Source of the DNA: Phycisphaerales bacterium Planc_01
GTDB lineage: Bacteria; Planctomycetota; Phycisphaerae; Sedimentisphaerales; Anaerobacaceae
NCBI GenBank assembly: GCA_001603075.1
Contig: LVBB01000144.1
Location: 39,645 to 103,644 of the forward strand
Length of the DNA stretch: 64,000 bases
Direction: 5' to 3'
This document shows, piece by piece, positions 35,375 through 44,456 of this stretch. Below the pieces are notes generated by a model. That model was given only the letters and a program-made list of their open reading frames with translations. It made no database searches and had not been told where the DNA came from. A program made the translations under genes and the position numbers. Every line of letters begins with the position of its first letter. Within the stretch, counting starts at the first letter, position 1.

Positions 35375-38197
35375 ATGTCCAAGCAGTTCGTGTGTGCAGT
35401 CTGTTCCATTTTGTTGGGTGCGGCCCTCGCCGGTGCGGCCGAGGTCACGCCGGTGGTCTACGTGGATTTCGTAGGGACGCTGTCCGGCACATCCTACAAG
35501 CTGGGCCCCCGCGAGATCGACACCACCGGCAGCTTCGCTGCGCATAACGGAACAGAAGTCGTGTTCGCAGGGCTGGGCGTCCTCACCAATGCGGACGGCA
35601 GCAATCAGGAGAGCTTCGAGTTCGATGCCTCGGCGTTCAACCGGAACGCCACCGAGTTCACGGGGACGGCCTTCGTCGTCGAGGCGGTCTTCACCCGCAC
35701 CGATGCCGGCGGCGCAATGGCGCCGATCATGGATCTGGGCGGCCAGTGTTTCATCCGCTTCCATGATGGGCTGTCGGCCGGCACTTGGAACGGCAGCACG
35801 GAGGTGGCCAACAACAACATCGAGCCGAGTCCTGCCGTGGGCCAGACGCATCACTACGCCATTGTATACGACGGCGCCCAGACCATCGACTACTACAAGG
35901 ACGGCGTTCGGATCTTCCAGAGCGACAACGGCTCACCCAAAGAAATCACCCGCTGGATCTCGTGGGGCAACATTCGACATGCCTCCGTCAACGGCGGCCG
36001 GCAGCTCATCGGTGAATACGAATCGGTGGCATTTTCGACATTCACCGGCACGTTCGATCCGGACAAAGATTTCATTCTTCCCGAAGGTCCCGTTTCGCGC
36101 GCTTTGGCCTATGCACCCACTCCGGCCGATGAGGTCACCGATGTCCTGCGGGACACCATTCTGAGCTGGATGCCGGGCGAATTCGCCGTCGCTCACGACG
36201 TGTATCTGGGAACGTCCTGGGACGATGTCAACGACGCCGACAGGAGCGATCCGCGAGGCGTGCTCGTCAGCCGGGCCCAGGCCGGCACCACATACGATCC
36301 GGCGGAGCTCTTCGAGTTCGGGCAGACCTACTACTGGCGCATCGACGAAGTCAACGCCGCCCCCGACAACACCATCTTCAAGGGGTCGGTCTGGAGCTTC
36401 ACCGCCGAGCCGCTGGCCTATCCGATTGCCGGCATCATCGCCACCAGCAACGGCGCCTCGCAAGCTGGATCGGGACCGGAGAACACCGTCAACGGATCGG
36501 GCCTGAACGACCTCGACCAGCACTCGACCAACAGCAGCCACATGTGGCAGGCCGGCGTCCCGACGGAAGGCCCGCTGTGGATTCAGTACGAGTTCGACAG
36601 GGTCTATCAGCTTCATGAGTCGCTCGTCTGGAACCACAACACGCAGTTCGAGCCGCTGCTCGGCTTCGGCGTCAAGGACGTCACGGTCGAGTACTCGCTC
36701 GACGGGATCGACTGGACGGCATTGGGCGATGTCGAGCTTGCCCGGGCCACGGGCGCCACGACCTATACATATAACACCATCGTCGATCTCGGCGGCGTCG
36801 CGGCGAAATACGTCCGACTGTTGGTCAACAGTGCCTTCGGCGGCACGGGACAGTTCGGTCTGAGCGAAGTCCGGTTCACATTCATTCCGGCGCATGCGCG
36901 GCAGCCGGAGCCGGCGGCCGGGGCGGTTGAGGTGGATGTTGACGCGACCCTGACCTGGCGGGCCGGACGCGAGGCCGTCTCCCATGAGGTCTATCTCGGC
37001 ACCGATCCGGCGAGCCTCACACCGGCCGCAACCGTCAGCCAGGCGAGCTTCGTGCCCGACCTGGTCTTCGGCAACGTCTACTACTGGAAGGTCGATGCCG
37101 ACGACGGCGATGTCGTTTGGAACGGCGACCTGTGGAGCTTCACCACCGCCGAATACGCCACCATCGACGACATCGAGAGCTACACCGACGACATCGACGC
37201 CGGCCAAGCCGTCTTCCAGACCTGGATCGACGGCTGGACCAACAACACCGGCTCGCTCGTCGGCTACGCCCAGTCCCCGTTCGCCGAGAAGACCACCGTC
37301 CACGGCGGCCGCCAGGCGATGCCGCTGGAGTACGACAACACCAAGGGCCCCTTCTACTCCGAGGCCTCGCGCACCTGGGCCACTCCGCAGGACTGGGCCG
37401 GCCACGACGCCAGGACCCTGCGGCTGTACTTCTACGGCGCCGAGACCAACGCGGCCGACACACTCTATGTGGCGGTCGAGGACAGCACCGGCGCCGTGGC
37501 GGTCGTGACACATCCGAACCCCGAAGCGCTGACGGTCGCCGCCTGGCAGGCCTGGACGATTCCCTACAGCGAGCTGGCCGGCGTGAACATGGCCCGCGTC
37601 AAGACGATGTACGTCGGCGTCGGCAATCGCAACGCACCGACCGCCGGCGGCAGCGGCCTGATCTTCCTCGACGACATCGGCTTCGGCACGCCCCTGGCCT
37701 ATCACGTTCCGGCCGACGTCACCGGTCCGGGCGATCTGGTCCAGGGTGTTCCGAACGACGGCGACTGGCCGGCGGCCGAAACGCCCGATCTGGCCATCGA
37801 CAACAACGTCGCCACGAAGTTCCTGCACTTCAAGGGCGCCGGGGAGCCCAGCGGCATTCGCGTCACGCCCGCCGTCGGTCCGACGGTGGTTGCGGCCCTG
37901 ACCCTGACGACGGCCAACGATACGCCCGGCCGCGATCCGATCACCTTCGAGCTCTATGGCTCCAACGAGGGGATCGACGGGCCGTATACGCTGATCGCCG
38001 CCGGCGAGGTCGCGGACTTCGCCGCCGAGGCCGAGTGGCCTCGCTTCACCATGAACGCTACGCCGATCACGTTCGAAAACAACGTGGCGTACACCAGCTA
38101 CCAGCTTCTGTTCCCGGACATTCGCGGTCCGGTCGGCGGCTCGGTCAACAGCATGCAGATCGCCGAGATCGAACTGATCGGCGTCGTGGCGCCATAA
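35375..38197 (+). CDS. Secreted LamG / discoidin multi-domain protein, paralogue 2
   Basis: 940 residues from the ATG at 35375, with CGGAGGAA upstream; Sec signal ending AGAAEV. The N-terminal LamG-type domain differs from paralogue 1, but from about residue 235 the two are collinear: HDVYLGTSWDDVNDADRSDP, YYWRIDEVNAAPDNTIFKGS, a discoidin domain, a second fibronectin-like module, the SYTDDIDAGQAVFQTW module and FLDDIGFGTP. Here the last module is uninterrupted and is followed by an extra discoidin-like domain (about 775-940). Likely a polysaccharide-binding surface protein made beside paralogue 1. Confidence 0.8.
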   Translation: MSKQFVCAVCSILLGAALAGAAEVTPVVYVDFVGTLSGTSYKLGPREIDTTGSFAAHNGTEVVFAGLGVLTNADGSNQESFEFDASAFNRNATEFTGTAFVVEAVFTRTDAGGAMAPIMDLGGQCFIRFHDGLSAGTWNGSTEVANNNIEPSPAVGQTHHYAIVYDGAQTIDYYKDGVRIFQSDNGSPKEITRWISWGNIRHASVNGGRQLIGEYESVAFSTFTGTFDPDKDFILPEGPVSRALAYAPTPADEVTDVLRDTILSWMPGEFAVAHDVYLGTSWDDVNDADRSDPRGVLVSRAQAGTTYDPAELFEFGQTYYWRIDEVNAAPDNTIFKGSVWSFTAEPLAYPIAGIIATSNGASQAGSGPENTVNGSGLNDLDQHSTNSSHMWQAGVPTEGPLWIQYEFDRVYQLHESLVWNHNTQFEPLLGFGVKDVTVEYSLDGIDWTALGDVELARATGATTYTYNTIVDLGGVAAKYVRLLVNSAFGGTGQFGLSEVRFTFIPAHARQPEPAAGAVEVDVDATLTWRAGREAVSHEVYLGTDPASLTPAATVSQASFVPDLVFGNVYYWKVDADDGDVVWNGDLWSFTTAEYATIDDIESYTDDIDAGQAVFQTWIDGWTNNTGSLVGYAQSPFAEKTTVHGGRQAMPLEYDNTKGPFYSEASRTWATPQDWAGHDARTLRLYFYGAETNAADTLYVAVEDSTGAVAVVTHPNPEALTVAAWQAWTIPYSELAGVNMARVKTMYVGVGNRNAPTAGGSGLIFLDDIGFGTPLAYHVPADVTGPGDLVQGVPNDGDWPAAETPDLAIDNNVATKFLHFKGAGEPSGIRVTPAVGPTVVAALTLTTANDTPGRDPITFELYGSNEGIDGPYTLIAAGEVADFAAEAEWPRFTMNATPITFENNVAYTSYQLLFPDIRGPVGGSVNSMQIAEIELIGVVAP

Positions 38198-38232
38198 CCG
38201 CCTGACAGGCGCACATCACAAAGAGAGCATCT

Positions 38233-38264
38233 CGTGGCTCCGGCACCAAAACGCCGGAGCCACG
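38233..38264 (+). terminator. Terminator hairpin after LamG paralogue 2
   Basis: 12-bp perfect inverted repeat CGTGGCTCCGGC / GCCGGAGCCACG with an 8-base loop, 35 bases after the stop; no strong T-run follows. Confidence 0.65.
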
Positions 38265-38325
38265 GCTCGTTTGGGGGGTCGCCTCATCGGAATCGACAGC
38301 CGACAAAAGACCGCCACAAAGGTCT

Positions 38326-38354
38326 TTGACAGTCTGGGCTCAACCCGGTATATT
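38326..38354 (+). promoter_or_regulatory. sigma-70-type promoter of the aldose epimerase gene
   Basis: TTGACA, 17-base spacer, TATATT. It implies a leader of about 165 bases before the ATG at 38525. Confidence 0.75.
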
Positions 38355-38524
38355 GCCTTGAGCTTGCAGGGCGATTCAGGCAACGACGGCGGTCCCGCCG
38401 GGACGAGAACAAGATGCCTGATGGCGGAAATGCCTCTGCCGATCCAATCGCCCGGGCAACCTGGTCTACAAGGGATGCCGCAAGCACAATCGAATCGCCA
38501 ACCGAAGTCTGTATTGAAGGAGAC

Positions 38525-39571
38525 ATGCCTGTGAACGCGCATAAGGAATCGTTTGGACAAACCGCAGACGGCCAAGAGGTCTTCGTATACACGCTCGCCA
38601 ACTCGAAGGGGTTGCGGGCGCGCATCACGAACTACGGGGCGACTCTCGTTTCCTTATACGTGCCGGATCGCAACGGTAACCTTGGCGACGTGGTGCTGGG
38701 ATTTGATGATTTGCAGGGCTATGTCAGACATACCGCCTATATGGGGGCCACCGTGGGCCGCTACGCCAATCGCATCGGCGGCGCCAGGTTCACGCTGGAC
38801 GGCGCCGAGTACACGCTGGCGGCCAACAACGGGCCGAATCACCTCCACGGCGGCATCAAGGGCTTCGACAAGGTCGTTTGGGAGACGAAGGAGGCCGTGG
38901 CGGCCGACGATGACGCATGGGTCAAGATGAGCTACCTGAGCGTCGACGGAGAGGAAGGCTATCCGGGCAACCTGCAATGCACTGTGACCTATACACTGAC
39001 GAATGCCGACGAGCTGCGCATCACGTACGAGGCCCATACGGACAAGAAGACGGTGATCAATCTGACGAATCACAGCTATTGGAATCTCGGCGGCCAAGGC
39101 GGCAACATTCTCGGCCACGAACTGATGCTGCACGCCGAGAAGTTCACGCTCATCGACAAAGGGCTGATTCCGACGGGAATCGTCGCCAGCGTCTTCGACA
39201 TGCCGTTGGATTTCACCCGGTCCCGCGCGATCGGTTCGCGGATGCGCCAGACCGGCAACGGCTATGACCACAACTACGTGCTCAAAGGGACGCCGGGCGA
39301 ACTGAGGCCGTGCGCGTACGTTCACGAGCCCAAGACGGGCCGCGTGATGGAAATCCATACGACCGAACCGGGTGTTCAGCTCTACACAGGCAATTTCCTC
39401 GACGGCTCGGTCCCGGGCAAAGGGAGCAACGCGTACGACAAACACGCCGGCTTCTGCCTGGAGACCCAGCACTATCCCGACTCGCCAAACAAACCCAATT
39501 TCCCGTCCACGGTCCTGGAGCCGGGCAAGACCTTCACCAGCCAGACCGTGCACAGATTCTCGACGAAGTAG
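38525..39571 (+). CDS. galM: Aldose 1-epimerase (galactose mutarotase)
   Basis: Interconverts alpha and beta anomers of galactose and other aldoses; cytoplasmic, no signal peptide. 348 residues, normal length. Motifs: ARITNYGATLVSLYVPDR, GATVGRYANRIGGA, the NHLHGGIKGFDKVVWE block with the catalytic-region histidine, INLTNHSYWNLGG with the proton-donor histidine, GYDHNYVL and the C-terminal ETQHYPDSPN. GAAGGAG lies just before the ATG. Its own promoter is at 38326. It fits the surrounding carbohydrate genes, feeding released sugars into metabolism. Confidence 0.95.
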   Translation: MPVNAHKESFGQTADGQEVFVYTLANSKGLRARITNYGATLVSLYVPDRNGNLGDVVLGFDDLQGYVRHTAYMGATVGRYANRIGGARFTLDGAEYTLAANNGPNHLHGGIKGFDKVVWETKEAVAADDDAWVKMSYLSVDGEEGYPGNLQCTVTYTLTNADELRITYEAHTDKKTVINLTNHSYWNLGGQGGNILGHELMLHAEKFTLIDKGLIPTGIVASVFDMPLDFTRSRAIGSRMRQTGNGYDHNYVLKGTPGELRPCAYVHEPKTGRVMEIHTTEPGVQLYTGNFLDGSVPGKGSNAYDKHAGFCLETQHYPDSPNKPNFPSTVLEPGKTFTSQTVHRFSTK

Positions 39572-39575
39572 CCGC

Positions 39576-39603
39576 GTAGGGGCGAATAATCATTCGCCCC
39601 TGC
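39576..39603. repeat. Palindromic repeat family B, copy between galM and the pyrophosphorylase
   Basis: GTAGGGGCGAAT-AATC-ATTCGCCCCTGC, one mismatch. It fills most of the 45-base convergent gap and may serve as a two-way terminator. Confidence 0.75.
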
Positions 39604-39616
39604 CTTGGGCCGCACG

Positions 39617-41053
39617 CTACCCGAGATAGACTTGGTCCCCCGGCTGGATGGCCGCGATCTGGTCCCGCCTGGGCTTGAGGTCCTCGGGTTCCAGCGCGAA
39701 GGACGGGGCGATTTCGATCAGACAGTCGGGCGCGCCGTCCGCCTTCCTCGGCACCGCCACGCCCGCCGATTCGAGCCATCGGGCCGCCCGTTCGACCATC
39801 ATTTGACGGGTCGATTCGGCACTGTCGACGCCGGTGGCGTTCTTGATCGGGGCGAATTGCTCGGCGCGGTCGATTTCGAGGATGATCGACCGCTCGGCCA
39901 TGGGCAACGCGTCGAAGATAAAAGTCTCGAGCTTGACGCCGTTGGGCTCGACCGGCTCGATCGGACGACCCTGAGGATCGATGTGGGGGATCTTCTTGAC
40001 CGCCCGATGCAGGGGCAGCGTGAAACCCTCCGTATTGAGCTTCGCGACGAAGTCGGTGTTGATGATGTGGATCGCGATGCTGCCCAGGCGGAACGCCAGC
40101 GAGCCATCCGGGCCGCGTTTCTCGGCCAGCTCGTCGGACAGGTCGCTGTACTCGATAACGTTCACCTTCCCGTCGATCAGGCAGAAATTGCCCACCTTCT
40201 CCTTCGGATCGTTCTTAATTACCGCTTTAGACGACATTTGCGCGCCATCGAGCGCGTGCAGGCCAACAAAGAGCGGGTCGAAAAGCTTCACGAGAGGGTT
40301 GTCCACCTGCCAGTAGCTGAGGTACTCGACGCCCCGATTTCGCATGTCTTTCAGTGCCCCGCTGCGGGCCAATGCCCGGATGCAGCCGCCGTGGCCGTCG
40401 GGCGAGCGGGCGACGGAGGCCTTGCCGGCCATCAAAATCCGCCCGTCGAAGCCGAAATTGGGCAGTGTGCCCTGCTGAAAGATGAAAACATCGCGCCGAT
40501 TCAACCCGTAGAAATCATTGGATTCGAAGATCGAAACCGTTTCGCTGTGATTCAGGGGGCTGGTCATGATGTACCAGGGGCAGACGGCGCCGTAGCGACG
40601 CGAAACCGCCCCGATGTTCTCGGCGAAGATCTGGAACAGGGTCTTGTTCCGAATCGGGCTGGCAGGGTAGTTTCCCTTGGGCCCGTCGAATCCAAGACGC
40701 GTTCCCTGGCCCCCGGCGACGACGAACGCGGCCACCTTGCCGGCCGCGATCAGCTCTTTACCAAGTTGGAGGGCTTGGGCGTACCTGGTGCGCTCCGCAT
40801 CGGTTGCCGGACTGACGCCGTACGAGGGGGCCGGTTCGAAGCCGTCATGGCGGACTGGAACGTCCGGGGCCCGTTTGACCAGGGTTTCGACCCAGCCGGC
40901 GATCTTGTCCAGGTCCAGTTCGTTGATCTGTTCGAGCAGTCCGGCTCGTTCGGCGGGGCCCAGTTCATCCCAGAAACGCAGAAGGTGCTCCTGCCCGGAC
41001 GACGAGAGGTTCTCCCTGATCCGGTCGATGTTCCCGATTCTTTCGCCCTGCAT
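39617..41053 (-). CDS. UDP-sugar pyrophosphorylase (UDPGP / UAP1 family)
   Basis: Makes UDP-N-acetylhexosamine or another UDP-sugar from UTP and sugar 1-phosphate. 478 residues of the eukaryote-like UDPGP family rather than the bacterial GlmU/GalU type. The nucleotide-binding loop is VVAGGQGTRLGFDGPKG; others are PWYIMTSPLNHSET, FIFQQGTLP, SPDGHGGCIRALARSG and YLSYWQVDNPLVKLFDP. The ATG at 41053 has GGAGG five bases upstream; a TTG four codons earlier is less likely. It supplies activated sugars for envelope polymers. Such UAP1-like genes occur in several Planctomycetota. Confidence 0.9.
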   Translation of the reverse strand: MQGERIGNIDRIRENLSSSGQEHLLRFWDELGPAERAGLLEQINELDLDKIAGWVETLVKRAPDVPVRHDGFEPAPSYGVSPATDAERTRYAQALQLGKELIAAGKVAAFVVAGGQGTRLGFDGPKGNYPASPIRNKTLFQIFAENIGAVSRRYGAVCPWYIMTSPLNHSETVSIFESNDFYGLNRRDVFIFQQGTLPNFGFDGRILMAGKASVARSPDGHGGCIRALARSGALKDMRNRGVEYLSYWQVDNPLVKLFDPLFVGLHALDGAQMSSKAVIKNDPKEKVGNFCLIDGKVNVIEYSDLSDELAEKRGPDGSLAFRLGSIAIHIINTDFVAKLNTEGFTLPLHRAVKKIPHIDPQGRPIEPVEPNGVKLETFIFDALPMAERSIILEIDRAEQFAPIKNATGVDSAESTRQMMVERAARWLESAGVAVPRKADGAPDCLIEIAPSFALEPEDLKPRRDQIAAIQPGDQVYLG

Positions 41054-41139
41054 GAGTGCCTCCAATACCAGGAAAATAGCCGAATATTACGCAAAGCGAG
41101 GAAAAATTCAAGCTGACGGCCGAAAATTACGAAAAGACA

Positions 41140-41168
41140 TTGACAGACCTCTTCGGGTCTGCTACGAT
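41140..41168 (+). promoter_or_regulatory. Promoter of pseudopilin gene 1 with an overlapping palindrome
   Basis: TTGACA, 17-base spacer, TACGAT. The palindrome CAGACC-TCTTCG-GGTCTG (41144-41161) covers the end of the -35 box and the spacer, where a repressor could sit. The leader to the ATG at 41526 is about 350 bases with no gene seen. Confidence 0.7.
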
Positions 41169-41525
41169 TCGGTTGTAGACAGGTAGGTTTATACACGGCG
41201 GCATTATCATATTCTTGTCTGTCATCATAGTCTTGTCAGCATCTTCATACCAAAGCCTGCCTGCCGCGGAACGTTGGGAAAAGAGGGTTTTTCCTGTGTG
41301 AGGAGTGTTGGGCGCTTGTGCCCAAGGGTTTATGTTCCGATAAGATCAGGCGTTTGAAACCACCCGGCCGCTTCTTCGTGCAGAAGACATACGTGCTCTG
41401 GAGATTCGCGATGTGAGTATTTGCCGGTTGGGTGGCAAAAGGATTCATCGGTACCATCGTGAACATGATTTGTTGAGGATGCGGTCGGTCTGCGAATCTC
41501 CCAGGCAACGAAAGGAGAACACACC

Positions 41526-42431
41526 ATGAGAAGAAAAGGTTTCACCCTCGTCGAGCTGCTGGTCGTTATCGCGATCATCGCTCTGCTGATGGGCATTCTG
41601 ATGCCGGCGCTGGCCCGCGTTCGGCAGTTGGCGTTCAGAATGACCTGCGGCACCAACCTGGCGGGCATCGGCAAGGCCATGCTGATCTACGCCAACGACT
41701 ACGATGATGAGCTGCCCCGCGCCGGCGGCCGGCTGTCCAACTGGGACGGTCCCGTCCAGTGGAACGCCAACAACCGCTACACGGCCTATGGCGTCAGCCA
41801 GTCGGACGGCAGCGGCGGCAAGGCCACCATCTCGTCGTGCTTCTTCCTGCTGGTCAAGTATGCCGAAGTGACCCCGAAGTCCTTCGTCTGCAAGGGCGAC
41901 ACCGGGACCACCGAGTGGCAACTGGCCCAGGAAACGACCGTCACCACGGGCTTCGAGATGATCGACGCCTGGGACTTCGGCGCCACGCCTCGCGACAACG
42001 TCAGCTACTCGTACCATCTGCCGTTCGGGACGTATGCCCTGACGGTCTCCAGCGAGCCGGGGTTGGCCGTTGCCTCCGAGCGTAACCCGTGGCAGCCGAG
42101 CCCGGCCGGTGCCGCCGGCACCTTCGCCGACTTCCAGCCGGACGTCCGTCCGTTCACCGGAACGACGGAAACCGCCCTCAAGGGCAACGCCATCTCGCAC
42201 CAGGGCGAAGGCCAGAACGTGCTGTTCCTCGACAGCCACGTCGAGTTTGCTCGCCGTGCGTTCTGCTCGCTCGAAGATGACAACATCTTCACCAAGTCGC
42301 GCAATGCCACGACAGGCGACCCGCTGGGCACCGCGCCGATCTACTCGACGACGTTCCAGCCGATGAACCGCAAGGACAGCGTGCTCGTGCACGATCCCGA
42401 TGCGTTCACCACGACGACGCGTTCGCGTTAG
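41526..42431 (+). CDS. Type II secretion-like pseudopilin (DUF1559-like), copy 1
   Basis: 301 residues with a class III prepilin signal: the short basic head RRKG, cleaved before FTLVELLVVIAIIALLMGIL, the methylated-Phe and Glu5 signature of pilins and GspG/H. The globular part has NLAGIGKAMLIYANDYDDEL, typical of Planctomycetota DUF1559-like pseudopilins, and near the end HQGEGQNVLFLDSHVEF, a variant of the H-X9-DG motif (one extra residue and Ser for Gly). GAAAGGAG precedes the ATG. A paralogue of equal length follows. Assembly depends on type II machinery outside the window. Confidence 0.92.
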   Translation: MRRKGFTLVELLVVIAIIALLMGILMPALARVRQLAFRMTCGTNLAGIGKAMLIYANDYDDELPRAGGRLSNWDGPVQWNANNRYTAYGVSQSDGSGGKATISSCFFLLVKYAEVTPKSFVCKGDTGTTEWQLAQETTVTTGFEMIDAWDFGATPRDNVSYSYHLPFGTYALTVSSEPGLAVASERNPWQPSPAGAAGTFADFQPDVRPFTGTTETALKGNAISHQGEGQNVLFLDSHVEFARRAFCSLEDDNIFTKSRNATTGDPLGTAPIYSTTFQPMNRKDSVLVHDPDAFTTTTRSR

Positions 42432-42470
42432 TCCGGGGTTTGCCTGCGAATCTGCAGCGTGAGTTCGACG

Positions 42471-42506
42471 GCGGCCCCGGACATGATCCGGGGCCGCCTT
42501 TTTTTG
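42471..42506 (+). terminator. Rho-independent terminator of pseudopilin gene 1
   Basis: 10-bp GC-rich perfect stem GCGGCCCCGG / CCGGGGCCGC, 7-base loop, followed by CTTTTTTTG. The best terminator in the window. Confidence 0.9.
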
Positions 42507-43154
42507 TGCGGCGTGCTCTTTGACATTTCGTCTGGAAACTCCATCGAACGGTAGCGTCGCCCCAAGGCCCTTTCGAGAGATCTGGTCCGCCGGATCGTGC
42601 TCATGCACGACAGCTTCGATGAACTCATATACCGATCTTCAAGCCATCATCTATCAAGCATCATAATACAGTCGCTTTCATCAAGCCATTCCCGCGGCGA
42701 TCCAACTCTCGCCCGACCCGACGGCCCTGCTGTCGTTCGCTGTCTACTGCGCGGGGCATCCCCCGTGGGCACGTGCGCGCCTTCGCACATGCGTCGGCTC
42801 CATCGTTGCGGTCATCATTCGATTCACGTCACCGGGCATCCGACGCCGTCCGCCCGGCCGCTTTGGGCGCATTCTGCGCCCGAGGTCCGTCTCGCGCCGT
42901 GCGATCGTAATGTTGATCTTCTCTGCACAGTCAGTCTCTCAGACTCGGGAACCGGCCGTCTGCGCTATTGACCCCCATTGACCTGGAAGATCGGCGGGCA
43001 AGAACACTCCGAGTCCGGCAGCCGAGGGCCTCTGCGCCCTGGCCGCCGGTGCCGGCCCCTGCGCCGGCGCCCCGTTTGTACTCATCCATAGATACAGCGT
43101 CATGCTGAAGACGGCCGGCCCGCCGATCGACGGTCTCGTGAAAGGAGAACGGAA
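42507..43154. other. Long gap before pseudopilin gene 2
   Basis: About 650 bases with no gene I can support. A TTGACA (42520) lacks a good -10 box. The final 15 bases hold GAAAGGAG for gene 2. A long leader or a small RNA cannot be excluded. Confidence 0.4.
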
Positions 43155-44060
43155 ATGAAGCGGAAAGGTTTCACACTGGTCGAGCTGTTGGTCGTGATCG
43201 CGATCATCGCTCTGTTGATGGGCATTCTGATGCCCGCGCTGTCAAGGGTCCGGCAGTTGGCCTTCCGGCTGACCTGCGGGACGAACCTGGCGGGGATCGG
43301 CAAGGCCATGCTGATCTACGCCAACGACTACGACGACGAGCTGCCCCGCGCCGGCGGACGGCTCTCGACGTGGAACGGCCCGGTCGTCTGGAACGCCAAC
43401 AATCGGTACACCGCCTACGGCGTCAATCAGGCGGACGGCACCGGGGGCAAGGCCAGCATCACGTCGTGTTTCTATCTGCTGGTCAAGTACGCCGAGGTGA
43501 CCCCGAAGTCCTTCGTCTGCAAGGGCGACACCGGGACCACCGAATGGCAACTGGCCCAGGAGACGAGCGTCCCGGCCGGCTTCGAGATGATCGACGCCTG
43601 GGACTTCGGCGCCACGCCCTGGGACAATTGCAGCTACTCGTATCACCTGCCGTTCGGGACGTACGCCCTGACGTCGTCGAGCGAGCCGGGACTGGCGATT
43701 GCCTCGGAGCGGAACCCTTGGATGAAGAGTCCAGCCGGCGAGCCGGGCGCCTTCGCCCAATTCACCCCCGATGTCCGCCCGTTCACCGGAACGACGGAAA
43801 CGGCGCTCAAGGGCAACGCCCTCTCCCATCAGGGCGAAGGCCAGAACGTGCTGTTCCTCGACAGCCACGTGGAGTTCGCCCGGCGGGCGTTCTGCTCGCT
43901 CGAAGACGACAACATCTTCACCAAGTCGCGGAATACCGCCACGGGCGATGCCCTGGGCACGGCGGCCGTCTATTCGGCCAACTACGCGCCCGCGAACCGC
44001 AAGGACAGCCTGCTCGTCCACGACCCGGACGCATGGACGGGCACGAGGCCAACCAAGTAG
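43155..44060 (+). CDS. Type II secretion-like pseudopilin (DUF1559-like), copy 2
   Basis: 301 residues, the same length as copy 1 and near-identical through most of its length, including the prepilin signal FTLVELLVVIAIIALLMGIL, the DDELPRAGGRLS block and HQGEGQNVLFLDSHVEF. Differences gather in the loops near residues 175-205 (WMKSPAGEPGAFAQFTPDVR against WQPSPAGAAGTFADFQPDVR) and at the C-terminus. The pair arose by tandem duplication and both seem intact. GAAAGGAG again precedes the ATG. Separate leaders and terminators suggest separate expression. Confidence 0.92.
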   Translation: MKRKGFTLVELLVVIAIIALLMGILMPALSRVRQLAFRLTCGTNLAGIGKAMLIYANDYDDELPRAGGRLSTWNGPVVWNANNRYTAYGVNQADGTGGKASITSCFYLLVKYAEVTPKSFVCKGDTGTTEWQLAQETSVPAGFEMIDAWDFGATPWDNCSYSYHLPFGTYALTSSSEPGLAIASERNPWMKSPAGEPGAFAQFTPDVRPFTGTTETALKGNALSHQGEGQNVLFLDSHVEFARRAFCSLEDDNIFTKSRNTATGDALGTAAVYSANYAPANRKDSLLVHDPDAWTGTRPTK

Positions 44061-44108
44061 CGCAGCCAGGACACACGGTTGCGTCAAGGCGCCTTTTCTT
44101 CCATGACA

Positions 44109-44140
44109 GGCGGCCTCGCGCTGCGGAGCGCGGGGCCGCC
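44109..44140 (+). terminator. Hairpin after pseudopilin gene 2
   Basis: GGCGGCC-TCGCGCT / AGCGCGG-GGCCGCC stem of about 14 bp with one mismatch and a GCGG loop, 48 bases after the stop. No T-run. The rest of 44141-44396 holds GAGCGAAGCGCAGTCGAGA-type filler and no gene. Confidence 0.55.
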
Positions 44141-44396
44141 CTTGCCGAAGAGGCTGGGGTGCGGTTGGTGTTGAGAGGCAACCTGAGCACGCAAGCCGTG
44201 TTGTCGTGTCGAACGGAGCGAAGCGCAGTCGAGACATCCGGCTGCGAATGGGATGGGCACCCGAGCTTGGCCCGATTCCTCCGCTGGGGGCGGCTTTCGC
44301 AGCCCTCCGGTCGGAATGACACGTTCACAGACACTCTCTGAAAGCTGCCGGCAAGCGTCAAGTGCGCCCATGCCGGCGGCGAATCGCGTGGAGGAT

Positions 44397-44425
44397 TTGT
44401 ATCGGGTCGGGATTTCTGGTAGAGT
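44397..44425 (+). promoter_or_regulatory. Probable promoter of the aconitase gene
   Basis: TTGTAT, 17-base spacer, TAGAGT, about 30 bases before the start codon. A fair match. Confidence 0.5.
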
Positions 44426-44456
44426 ATCGGCTTTGGGTCTATCAGGAGTACCGACG

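Noticed and set aside
42520..42548. A promoter for pseudopilin gene 2
   Set aside because: TTGACA is present but the sequence 17 bases on (ATCGAA) is not a credible -10 box, and it lies more than 600 bases from the gene.
44141..44400. Possible protein or RNA gene before aconitase
   Set aside because: Contains interspersed-repeat-like filler (GAGCGAAGCGCAGTCGAGA and a CCGGTCGGAATGACA motif) common between genes in such genomes; frames lack coding character and no RNA fold is convincing.
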